64,000 nucleotides of DNA. Source: Planctomycetota bacterium. Lineage in GTDB: Bacteria > Planctomycetota > Phycisphaerae > Phycisphaerales > UBA5793. The notes under the pieces are model-generated. The model worked only from the letters and a program-made list of their open reading frames with translations, was not told the origin of the DNA and did not search any database. Positions 31,345 through 39,272 of this stretch are shown here, one piece after another (the first letter of the stretch is position 1; each line of letters begins with the position of its first letter). The stretch spans positions 1 to 64,000 of the forward strand of contig CAUJHZ010000007.1 in NCBI GenBank assembly GCA_963205185.1. The letters are read 5' to 3'. The translations under genes were made by a program, and so were the position numbers.

Positions 31345-34062
31345 TTATTGATCGGCCGACTCGCCGGGCGATTGCGGCGCATCCGGTCGCGGCAATCGCC
31401 GGGCCCAGTTGCGGATCAACTCGCGATAGCGCGGCGGGATGGCTTCCTCGTTGAGGGCCCGCTCGATCGCCTGAGCCGCCTCGCGCAGTTGCGTCGAATC
31501 CATTGGCTGGCGATCGACAGCGCCTTGCGGCCGCTCGTGATCCGGGCCGAACATCTCGGCGATCACGCGATCGTTCACGGGCTTGTCCGGCCTCGAGAGG
31601 TCCATGTCCTGCGTGTCGTATTCAAAGAGGCGCGGATTCTGCACCGTCTGAGTCGGCAGCGTGCGGTCGAGAAGGGACTTCGGAGATCCGTCGCCGCCGC
31701 TGCCGAGGTCCTCGCCGTTCTGCCTGGCTTTTTCCGCGGCCCAGCGCTCCAGTTCCTGCCGCTCCTCAGGCGTCATCTGCTCGAGCAGTTCCCTGGCGGC
31801 GTCCTTCATTTCCTGTGAGATTTCCTGGTCGCCTGAACCGCCGGGAGCGCGGTCGATCTGCTCCAGCGTGTCGCGCAGGCGCTTGACGCGATCGGCGACC
31901 GATCCGGGCTGTTCTCCGGTGCCTGGCTCGCTTGACGATGCCGAATCGCCGGACCCACCCTGAGAGCCGGGAGTCAGCGCGGGATCGATGCGGGCGCCTG
32001 GCCCGCCGGGCGGCTGCCCCTGAGGTTGTGAAGGATCGTGCCCTGGCTGTGGCTGGCCCGCGCCATCACCCGCCGTCGGTTGTCCCTGTTCGCCTGGCCC
32101 TGGCTCGCCGGCTGGTTGAGGCTCGCCGGCACCGGAGGGCTCGGGGCGAGGCTCGCCACCCGGTTCGATTACCTCTTCGGGGGTCGGCTTGCCCTCGCCT
32201 TGGCCGGTCTCGGTCGGCTTGGGTTCGCCGGGTTGGGCTCCTGGCGTCGGCTGGGGCGACTCGCCGGGCTCGCCAGGTTGGGTCTTCTCACCCGGTTGCG
32301 GCTTGTCGCCGGGTTGAGTCTTCTCACTCGGTTGCGGCTTGTCGCCGGGTTGAGTCTTCTCACCCGGTTGCGACTTCTCTCCCGGTTGAGGCAGCTCGGC
32401 GGGCTGGGACTTCTCGCCAGGTCGGGGCTGGTCGCCAGGCTGGGTTTCTTCTCCCGGCTGCGTCTGCTCGCCGGGTTGAGTCTTCTCACCTGGCTCAGTC
32501 TTCTCGCCGATCGGCGGGCTCTGCCCCGGCTGCGTCTGGTCGTCCTGGCCGGGCTGTTGGTTGCCCTGCTCAGCGCCGGAGTTCTTCGACTCGCTCTGGT
32601 TCGACTCCTCTCCGGCAGGCCGGGACTCGTTCTCCCCTTCACGACCCGAGGGAGGCTGGGGCGCGTCGGTTTGCTCGCCGGGATCGGGACGCGGGCCTGC
32701 TTCAGTGTCCTGCGACGGATCGGCTGGCGGCGGCGGATTCTCGACCGAGTCCGCCAGATCGGAGAGCCGCCGGGCAGTTTCTTCAAGTTGTTCGCGCGCC
32801 TGCTGCTCGGCGGCCTGCTCCGCCAGTTCGCGCTGGGCCTGCTCGGCAAGTTGCTGCGCGTCGATGGGATCTCGTCCCTGCTCCTGTAACTCCCGCCTGA
32901 TCTCATCGAGTGAAGGCGGATCCTGCTTCCACTGTTCGATCTGCTCCGCTGGCACGCCGAGGTCTTCGAGCGTCGGCTCGGGTGACTCGCCTGCGGGATC
33001 AGCACGTTCCTGCTGCGCGGATTGGTTGATCTGCTCTGCCGACTGCCTCAGCGACTCGGCCAGCGCCTCACGCTGTTCGGGCGGAGCGTCCTTGAGTCGT
33101 TGATCGAGTTCCTCGAGCCACTTTGCGGCGGCCGCCTGGTCGCCGCGGCGCAGGGCGTCGGTGAACTCGTCCGCCGCGCCGGGATCGACCGGCTCGGGCA
33201 GGCCGGTCAGCCGCTGCGCGGCCCGCTGCCGCGCCTGTTCGGCGATCTGCGACTGTCGATCGAGGCGGTCGGCCAGTTCCATGGCCTCGCGCGCCGCCGA
33301 GGCGATCTCGGCGTCGCGGCTGCCTGAGCCATCCGATCGCGATGCTGTAGTTTCGTTTCCTGCAGGCGCATCGAGTTGTTTTGCGAGGCGGTCAAGCGTG
33401 TTGAGCGCCTGCTCGCGGGCCGTGGTGCTCGCGTCGCTCAGCCCCAGCGGGTCATCGGCATCGCGGTTGCGCAACTGCTCCGCGCGCTGGCGCAGTGACT
33501 CGGCGGCCTTTTGTCGTGCGTCAAGCGCTGCGATCTGCTCTGCCGTCGGCGGAGATCCGGCGAGGAGGTTGCGCGGTTCGACGAGCCAGATCAGCAGTGC
33601 ACACGCAACCGCGCCCGTTGCCGCCGTTCCCCAGGTCATCGGCCACTCGATTCGCGCCGCGGCACGCGGGTCGAGCCGCGACGCCACGCTCTGCGCATCC
33701 TGCTCCACCCACTGGCGCATCGGATTGTCACGATCGGTCGAGGTGAGCGACTCGAGCGCGATCGCCGTGCCCAACCGATCCTTGAGACCGAGTCCTTCGT
33801 CGAGGATGACTGCTGCATCGAGGCTCGCGGCGCGGCGGCGCCAGGCGATGGCGCAGGCGATCGGCATCCCGCCGAGCGCCACCAGGGCAATCAGCCATGC
33901 CGGAGCGCCGATGTTCAGAAAGCGATCAGCGAGCGTGAGCAGCAGCGCCGCCGCAACGCTGACCGACAGCCACAGCCCGCACCGGCGCACGGCATCAGCC
34001 ACCAGCAGCCGCCGCCGGGTGCGCGACATGAGCCGTTCGAGATTCGAGTGCCGCCTGTCCAT
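31345..34062 (-). CDS. Large DUF4175-like membrane protein with Pro/Gln/Gly repeat region
   Basis: This 905-residue protein starts with two transmembrane helices (CGLWLSVSVAAALLLTLADRF and APAWLIALVALGGMPIACAI), a linker containing LGLKDRLGTAIALE, and a third helix (TGAVACALLIWLV). A long Glu/Gln/Ala-rich helical region follows. Then comes a low-complexity segment of tandem QPG[ED]K[TS]-type units (about residues 514-611), and a C-terminal part with MSRPDKPVNDR-like motifs. N-terminal features match DUF4175-type proteins, often encoded near CoxR/BatA-type membrane complexes in planctomycetes. Its function is unknown; the repeats could span the periplasm or wall. I take ATG 34062; a TTG lies 3 codons upstream. 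Confidence 0.65.
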   Translation of the reverse strand: MDRRHSNLERLMSRTRRRLLVADAVRRCGLWLSVSVAAALLLTLADRFLNIGAPAWLIALVALGGMPIACAIAWRRRAASLDAAVILDEGLGLKDRLGTAIALESLTSTDRDNPMRQWVEQDAQSVASRLDPRAAARIEWPMTWGTAATGAVACALLIWLVEPRNLLAGSPPTAEQIAALDARQKAAESLRQRAEQLRNRDADDPLGLSDASTTAREQALNTLDRLAKQLDAPAGNETTASRSDGSGSRDAEIASAAREAMELADRLDRQSQIAEQARQRAAQRLTGLPEPVDPGAADEFTDALRRGDQAAAAKWLEELDQRLKDAPPEQREALAESLRQSAEQINQSAQQERADPAGESPEPTLEDLGVPAEQIEQWKQDPPSLDEIRRELQEQGRDPIDAQQLAEQAQRELAEQAAEQQAREQLEETARRLSDLADSVENPPPPADPSQDTEAGPRPDPGEQTDAPQPPSGREGENESRPAGEESNQSESKNSGAEQGNQQPGQDDQTQPGQSPPIGEKTEPGEKTQPGEQTQPGEETQPGDQPRPGEKSQPAELPQPGEKSQPGEKTQPGDKPQPSEKTQPGDKPQPGEKTQPGEPGESPQPTPGAQPGEPKPTETGQGEGKPTPEEVIEPGGEPRPEPSGAGEPQPAGEPGPGEQGQPTAGDGAGQPQPGHDPSQPQGQPPGGPGARIDPALTPGSQGGSGDSASSSEPGTGEQPGSVADRVKRLRDTLEQIDRAPGGSGDQEISQEMKDAARELLEQMTPEERQELERWAAEKARQNGEDLGSGGDGSPKSLLDRTLPTQTVQNPRLFEYDTQDMDLSRPDKPVNDRVIAEMFGPDHERPQGAVDRQPMDSTQLREAAQAIERALNEEAIPPRYRELIRNWARRLPRPDAPQSPGESADQ
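32230..32520 (-). repeat. About 14 imperfect tandem 21-base units inside the DUF4175-like gene
   Basis: The coding sequence repeats a 21-base (7-codon) unit for QPGEKTQ-type heptads, with stretches repeating exactly at a 42-base period (two near-identical copies around 32290-32360). The pattern gives Pro and Gly at fixed spacing. Such regions change length easily by slippage or recombination, so unit number may vary between strains. Confidence 0.8.
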
Positions 34063-34131
34063 GTCGTTCAAATCGGTTCGGCCGGCATGGCCGCTCCCGG
34101 ATTATACGAGATGAGGACTCAATCCGGTCGT

Positions 34132-34914
34132 TCAGGTGCACGCTTCGAGCGGAATGCGGAAAAAACGGGCCGAATTGGCGTTGATTGCATCGTGAAAGTC
34201 CCCCCATGGCTCGCCGCGCAACTGGGCGACAAAGCGGGCTGTGTCCGCGGCGTACTGCGGTTCGTTGGGGTAAATCTTGCGGTGGGGTTCGGGGGTGAGG
34301 AAGGGCGCATCGGTTTCGATCATGAGGCGGTCGCCAGGCGTGATCTTCGCGGCGTCCTGGATCGATCGGGCGTTTCTAAACGTCACGATGCCGGTGTAAC
34401 TGATCATCGCGCCCAGGTCGAGCACCGCGCGCGCCTCGTCTGGCCCGCCCGTGAAGCAGTGGAAGACAAAGCGGCTGCCCGCGAGGCCGCTGGCGCGAAA
34501 CGTCGGCAGCAGTTCATCGAACGCTTCGCGGCAGTGCACGATGATCGGCAGATCCAGGCCGCTTGAACTGATCGCGTTGAGTTGTTCGCCAAGGATGCGG
34601 CGCTGGACATCGAGCGGCGGATGGTCGTAGTGCTTGTCGAGGCCGAGTTCGCCGAACGCCACGCACCGCTCATCGTGCGCCACGGCGAGCATGGCCGGCC
34701 AGTCCGCCGGTTCGTCGCTGTGCAGCGGATGCACACCGGCTGAGCACCAGACGTTGTGAAACCGCCGGGCGAGGGCAAGGCAATCGGCCGCGTTGGCGGT
34801 CGTGGTCGAGACGGTGATGGCGCCGACCACCCCGCGCTTCGCGGCCGCCTGCAGGACGGCCTCGACGCGACCGCTGTACTGCGGAAAGGTGAGATGGCAG
34901 TGGGTGTCGATCAT
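34132..34914 (-). CDS. tatD: TatD-family metal-dependent deoxyribonuclease
   Basis: The 260-residue product has the exact length of Escherichia coli TatD and all metal-site motifs: MIDTHCHLTF (HxH), CVAFGELGLDKHYD (Glu), LPIIVHCREAFDE (His), FVFHCFTGG (His) and MIETDAPFLTP (Asp). Members are Mg2+-dependent 3'-5' exonucleases acting on DNA or RNA. The ATG at 34914 begins the family-typical N-terminus. The frame is open upstream but is not supported. It lies upstream of the DUF4175-like gene on the same strand and diverges from the exported protein at 35116. Confidence 0.92.
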   Translation of the reverse strand: MIDTHCHLTFPQYSGRVEAVLQAAAKRGVVGAITVSTTTANAADCLALARRFHNVWCSAGVHPLHSDEPADWPAMLAVAHDERCVAFGELGLDKHYDHPPLDVQRRILGEQLNAISSSGLDLPIIVHCREAFDELLPTFRASGLAGSRFVFHCFTGGPDEARAVLDLGAMISYTGIVTFRNARSIQDAAKITPGDRLMIETDAPFLTPEPHRKIYPNEPQYAADTARFVAQLRGEPWGDFHDAINANSARFFRIPLEACT

Positions 34915-35115
34915 GGCTGGACAAGCGTATGGAGCGCGGGGAACTTCCGCGCGAACCTGCGTGAGATCACGAGAAAACCACCCTGAACCGAAGCCCGTGA
35001 GAGTGCCATTCCAGCGGTAGCGCATCGCCGGGAGGTACGCTTGTTGAAGCGGGCGTGGCCCGAAGGCGTGAGATTCTCGCGTCGCCGCCTGATTCTTCTC
35101 CAAGGAGGACTGAAC

Positions 35116-36039
35116 ATGTCTCGTACTTCCATTCTGGCCGCTGCGGCTTCGCTGACCGCTGCGTCGATCGTCCCGTCCGCCATCGGGCAGATCTACCCCG
35201 GCCAGCCTCATCAAGGGTGGAATGCCATTCCGTTCTGGGTCGATGAATGCAGGTATCAGCAGGTGTTTGCGGCGGCGCAGTTCGGCTCTGCGCCCATCGA
35301 GATTCACTCCATTGCGTTCGCCCCGGCGGAAACGTACAACGGCGAAGACTACATCTTCGACCAGGTGCGCATCCACATCGGATACACCGACAAACAGCCG
35401 GGCGAACTCTCGTCAGACCTCCTGACCAACCCGAGCGGGCCGATGCCGGAGGTGTTCAACGTGTTCGAGATGCGCGGCGTCGTCGAATACGGCGGAAGCG
35501 AGTACTTCTCGTTCAAGTTCCCGTTCGACGCGCCGTTCTGCTACGACCCGGGCAACGGCAACCTGCTCATCGAAATCTACAGCGTGAACACGCTCATCGC
35601 GATCGCGACGTCGTACACCTACGGCATGCCCGACGCTTCGCGTGCGTGGAACTCGTTCACCTTCGGCAATGGCACTGACACCATCGCGGCACGGATGATG
35701 TTCGAGATCACGCCATGCACGGGCGGACCGTCCCTGCAACTCGGCGGCCAATGCCCCGGAATCCTCAACATTGCCTGGAGCGGAGCGACCTCCAATCGCC
35801 AGATGGGAATCGTGTACGCCCGCAACACCGGCGCGTTCGTCGTGCCGGGCGGGCCGTGCGCCGGCACAGCGCTGGGCCTGGGCACGAACCAGATTCAACT
35901 GGTGCGCACGGTCAGCACCGGCAGTGGCAGCGGCTCGGTGAACGGCAACGCCGGCCCGGCCGCGTGCGGCGGGTATCTGCAGCTGGTGGTTGTGGATGCC
36001 ACTCCCTGCACGGTGAGCAACACGGCTCGATTGCATTAG
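35116..36039 (+). CDS. Exported protein with C-terminal module A (tandem paralogue 1)
   Basis: This 307-residue protein has a signal peptide (SILAAAASLTAASIVPSAIG|Q) and an N-terminal domain of about 175 residues: GWNAIPFWVDECRYQQVFAAA, IHSIAFAPAETYNGEDY, YFSFKFPFDAPFCYDPGNGN and YTYGMPDASRAWNSFTFG. A C-terminal module A follows (GGQCPG, WSGATSNRQMGIVYARNT, PCAGTALGLG, ACGGYLQLVV, PCTVSN). The N-terminal domain is likely an extracytoplasmic beta-sandwich of unknown role; I do not recognise a described family. AAGGAGG precedes the ATG. The C-terminal 100 codons are almost identical in DNA to those of the next gene. Confidence 0.72.
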   Translation: MSRTSILAAAASLTAASIVPSAIGQIYPGQPHQGWNAIPFWVDECRYQQVFAAAQFGSAPIEIHSIAFAPAETYNGEDYIFDQVRIHIGYTDKQPGELSSDLLTNPSGPMPEVFNVFEMRGVVEYGGSEYFSFKFPFDAPFCYDPGNGNLLIEIYSVNTLIAIATSYTYGMPDASRAWNSFTFGNGTDTIAARMMFEITPCTGGPSLQLGGQCPGILNIAWSGATSNRQMGIVYARNTGAFVVPGGPCAGTALGLGTNQIQLVRTVSTGSGSGSVNGNAGPAACGGYLQLVVVDATPCTVSNTARLH

Positions 36040-36203
36040 CGTTGCAGCGGGCCTGGGTGCGGGGAAATCACCCTGATCCACGCCGGAATCCGATGTGCGT
36101 GAGCCTCGGAGCGAACGCTTCAAGTACGATTGTGTCATCGCTGCAGCGCGGGCACTGGTCCCAAGCGCCGCGACCAAAACACCACTCGACAGGAGCGTGA
36201 TCT

Positions 36204-37124
36204 ATGTCCCGCATTGTTGCCTTGAGCGCGGCTGCGGCTGCAATTGTCGGCTGCGCAGCTTCGAGTCTCGGGCAGGTTTACCCAAACCGCCCACACGGCG
36301 GCTGGAATGGGATTCCTTTCTGGACTCCTCCGTGCGCATATCAGCAGGTCTTCGCGGCCGGCCAGTTCGGATCTTCGCCAATCATGATCCATTCACTCTC
36401 ATTCGCGCCCGATTCGTTTTACAACGGAGAGGACTACACCATCAGCAATCTGGTGGTGCGGCTGGGGTACACCGACAAGGCGCCCGGCGGACTCTCATCT
36501 GATCTGCCGAGCAACGTGCGCGGCTCGCTCACTACCGTGCTTAACATGCCGTCATTCCGCGGGATCGTCGATTCGCAGGGGCCAGACTACTTTTCGATGC
36601 GGCTGCCCTTCACCACCCCATTCTGCTACGAACCGGCCAGCGGGAATCTGCTGGTCCAGATCGATCTCGCGGGAAGTTCGCTTGGAATTGCCATCTCGAC
36701 GACCTATGGCATGCCGGATTCGACCCGAGCGTGGAATTCTTCCATCTTCGGAAACAACACCGACACGATCGCGGCACGGATGATGTTCGAGATCACGCCA
36801 TGCACGGGCGGACCGACCCTGCAACTCAGCGGCCAGTGCCCCGGAGTTCTCAATGTCGCCTGGAGCGGAGCGACATCCAATCGCCAGATGGGAATCGTGT
36901 ACGCCCGCAACACCGGAGCGTTCGTCGTGCCGGGCGGGCCGTGCGCCGGCACTGCGCTGGGCCTGGGCACGAACCAGATTCAACTGGTGCGCACAGTCAG
37001 CACCGGCAGTGGCAGCGGCTCGGTGAACGGCAACGCCGGCCCGGCCGCGTGCGGCGGGTATCTGCAGCTGGTCGTGGCGGACGGCAGCCCGTGCTCGACG
37101 AGCAACGTCGCGGCCATTCCGTAG
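36204..37124 (+). CDS. Exported protein with C-terminal module A (tandem paralogue 2)
   Basis: A 306-residue paralogue with the same architecture: signal peptide (MSRIVALSAAAAAIVGCAASSLG|Q), N-terminal domain (GWNGIPFWTPPCAYQQVFAAG, YNGEDYTISNLVVRLGYTD, FTTPFCYEPASGNLL) and C-terminal module A ending SPCSTSNVAAIP. The N-terminal halves have diverged clearly, while the module-A halves and the sequence just before them (ARMMFEITPCTGGP) are nearly identical at DNA level. Two Cys in the N-terminal domain are conserved in both paralogues, consistent with export. The gene is followed by a strong hairpin terminator at 37140. No function assigned. Confidence 0.72.
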   Translation: MSRIVALSAAAAAIVGCAASSLGQVYPNRPHGGWNGIPFWTPPCAYQQVFAAGQFGSSPIMIHSLSFAPDSFYNGEDYTISNLVVRLGYTDKAPGGLSSDLPSNVRGSLTTVLNMPSFRGIVDSQGPDYFSMRLPFTTPFCYEPASGNLLVQIDLAGSSLGIAISTTYGMPDSTRAWNSSIFGNNTDTIAARMMFEITPCTGGPTLQLSGQCPGVLNVAWSGATSNRQMGIVYARNTGAFVVPGGPCAGTALGLGTNQIQLVRTVSTGSGSGSVNGNAGPAACGGYLQLVVADGSPCSTSNVAAIP

Positions 37125-37139
37125 GTGACGACGCAACGC

Positions 37140-37171
37140 AGGCAGCCTCATCCGCGGGGATGAGGCTGCCT
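37140..37171 (+). terminator. 13-base-pair hairpin terminator after the tandem exported genes
   Basis: AGGCAGCCTCATC and GATGAGGCTGCCT form a perfect 13-base-pair stem with a 6-base loop, 16 bases after the stop codon. Only a weak T-containing tail (GTTCATT) follows, but stem strength and position make termination likely. It could also serve transcripts arriving from the convergent small gene at 37197. Confidence 0.65.
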
Positions 37172-37196
37172 GTTCATTGACTCGGTGTGGATTGGC

Positions 37197-37424
37197 TCAT
37201 GCCGCCGGCCGCGGATCGTCCTCGTATTCGTCGAGCTGGCGGCGGAAGGTGTCCAGGGTGGTGCTGAGACGGTCGATTGTTCGCAGCACTTCGTCGGCGG
37301 TGTCGTCGCCGGCGCCGGCCGGGGGGTGGAGCAGATCGCCGACCCAGCGGAACGGCAGCGGTTCGAAGGTCATCTCATCGTTCGGGCTGCACGTCTCGGT
37401 GAGCCTCAGGTTTGGATAAACCAT
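37197..37424 (-). CDS. Small hypothetical protein
   Basis: The 75-residue product reads MVYPNLRLTETCSPNDEMTF, then EPLPFRWVGDLLHPPAG and a helical C-terminus (DEVLRTIDRLSTTLDTFRRQL) rich in charged residues. The start at 37424 has AAGGAG 9 bases before; a second ATG 9 codons upstream is less well placed. No signal peptide, no recognised domain. It sits on its own between two convergent regions. Codon pattern and the good ribosome-binding site make it a likely real gene. Confidence 0.6.
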   Translation of the reverse strand: MVYPNLRLTETCSPNDEMTFEPLPFRWVGDLLHPPAGAGDDTADEVLRTIDRLSTTLDTFRRQLDEYEDDPRPAA

Positions 37425-37591
37425 CGCATCGCACTCCTTGAAGTGATTCATCGTCCGGATGGACCGTCCTGCTTCAAGATCGGCAACGTCCGCCGGCCGC
37501 TTGACTTACAGCAGCGATGGGAGCGGATGGTGGCTGGAGCCGGGCAGAAAAACCGGCATGCTCAGCCCGATAATGTGCCTGTGCCTGCAGT

Positions 37592-39139
37592 TCAGATCGG
37601 AATGCTGTCGTCCAGGTCGCCCGCTGGGGCGGCCGACGCCCGCTGCGGCGGGGGCGGGGTGTAGGCCGGCCGGGCCGGCCGAACCGACTCGACGGGCGGC
37701 ATCATCGCCGTGAAGTCCTTGAACTTCATGCTGCTGCCCACCCATGTGAGCCGGACCGTGCCGGTAGGGCCGTTGCGCTGCTTGGCGATGATGAGTTCGG
37801 CGATGTTGGTGGGCTCAAAGTCCGGCTTGCTCTGGTTGTAGTAGTCCTCGCGGTGGAGCATCATCACCACGTCGGCGTCCTGCTCGATCGAGCCCGATTC
37901 GCGCAGGTCCGCCATGCGCGGCCGGTGATCTTCGCGGTTCTCGGCGGCCCGGTTCAGCTGGCTCAGGCAGATCACCGGCACGTTCAGCTCGCGCGCCAGC
38001 GACTTGACGCCCCGGCTGATCTCCGCCACTTCCTGCTGGCGCGACTCGCGCGTGGATCCCATCATCAACTGGAGGTAGTCCACGACGATGAGTTTCACCG
38101 CGTGCTTGGCCACCATCCGCCGCGCCTTGGCCCGGAGTTCGAGCACGCTCAGGCCCGGCGTGTCGTCGATGAAGATCGGCGCTTCGCTCAATTGTCCGAC
38201 CGCGGTGGCGATGCGGTGGTAGTCGTGCTTGCTGATCATGTTGCGGCGGAGTTTGTGCGAATCGACTTCGCTGCGCGACGAGAGCAGGCGTTCGGCGAGC
38301 TGCTGCTTGCCCATTTCGAGACTGAACACGCCCACCGGCGTGCCCATTAGCGCGATGTTCTCGGCGACGTTGAGCGCAAACGAAGTCTTGCCCATCGACG
38401 GGCGGGCGGCGATGATGACCATCTCGCCCGGCTGCAGGCCCGACGTCATCTCGTCGAGTTCGCGGAAGTGTGTCGCCAGACCGGTGATGTGGCCCTGCTC
38501 GCGCGATTCGATCGCCTTGAGCGTCTCTTCGAGCAGCGAACTGAGCGAGCGCGTCCCTTCGTGATCGAATTGGAGCACCACGTCGAAGATGGATCGTTGC
38601 GCGGCGTCGAGCACATCGCGCACTTCGCCGCCTTCGAGATAGGCCGCATGCAGGATCTCTCCCGCCGCGCCGATGAGGCGGCGCACCAGCGACTTCTCCG
38701 CCACGACTTTGGCGTAGTAGGGGGCGTTGACCGCCGCGGGCACGCTTTCGGCCAGTTGCAGCAGGTACACCACGCCGCCGATGTCCGCCAGCACGCCCTT
38801 TTCTTCCAGCCTCTGGTGCAGCAGCGTGAGGTCGCCCGCGGCGTGACGATCGTACAACTCGACCAGCGAGGAGAAGATGGCGCCGTGGGCCGGTCGGTAG
38901 AAGTCTTCGGGCGACTTGACCGTCAGAATGACGTCGCCGATCACCTTTGGATCGAGAATCATCGAGCCCAGCAGCGCCATCTCGGTCTCGACTGAGTGCG
39001 GCGGCAGGCGATCGAACAGAGCGCCCAGTTCGACGCTGGCTCGCTCGCGGCGGCGGCCCGAGCGGGTGGCGGCGGAGGTGGAGCTGCTTTGAGCGGGATT
39101 CGGGGGCGACTGGGTCATGCGGTCGGAAGGGCTGATCAT
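37592..39139 (-). CDS. dnaB: Replicative DNA helicase
   Basis: The 515-residue product has the DnaB two-domain form. The N-terminal domain starts with LPPHSVETEMALLGSMILDP. The RecA-like core carries Walker A ARPSMGKTSFALNVAENIA, the arginine-region FSLEMGKQQLAERLLSS, Walker B LIVVDYLQLMMG and the C-terminal CLSQLNRAAENREDHRPRM and AELIIAKQRNGPTGT. It unwinds DNA ahead of the replication fork. An extra Ser/Arg-rich N-terminus of about 40 residues and a Pro-rich C-terminal tail are present. Start could be 39139 or the ATG at 39118; neither has a clear ribosome-binding site. Confidence 0.95.
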   Translation of the reverse strand: MISPSDRMTQSPPNPAQSSSTSAATRSGRRRERASVELGALFDRLPPHSVETEMALLGSMILDPKVIGDVILTVKSPEDFYRPAHGAIFSSLVELYDRHAAGDLTLLHQRLEEKGVLADIGGVVYLLQLAESVPAAVNAPYYAKVVAEKSLVRRLIGAAGEILHAAYLEGGEVRDVLDAAQRSIFDVVLQFDHEGTRSLSSLLEETLKAIESREQGHITGLATHFRELDEMTSGLQPGEMVIIAARPSMGKTSFALNVAENIALMGTPVGVFSLEMGKQQLAERLLSSRSEVDSHKLRRNMISKHDYHRIATAVGQLSEAPIFIDDTPGLSVLELRAKARRMVAKHAVKLIVVDYLQLMMGSTRESRQQEVAEISRGVKSLARELNVPVICLSQLNRAAENREDHRPRMADLRESGSIEQDADVVMMLHREDYYNQSKPDFEPTNIAELIIAKQRNGPTGTVRLTWVGSSMKFKDFTAMMPPVESVRPARPAYTPPPPQRASAAPAGDLDDSIPI

Positions 39140-39272
39140 ACCGGCAACATCGGTGCGGCTGGCATCAGGATATCACCTTTCTCCCGGCGCGGACCGCGTA
39201 CCGACAGCACAGCCGCCGGGCATCCACGACTTGTGCACATCAGCCAGCGGAACCGGGCATCAGCCGGAGAGA

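Noticed and set aside
32230-32520. Regular repeats as a possible CRISPR array
   Set aside because: The 21-base units are contiguous coding repeats in frame with a long gene, with no unique spacers.
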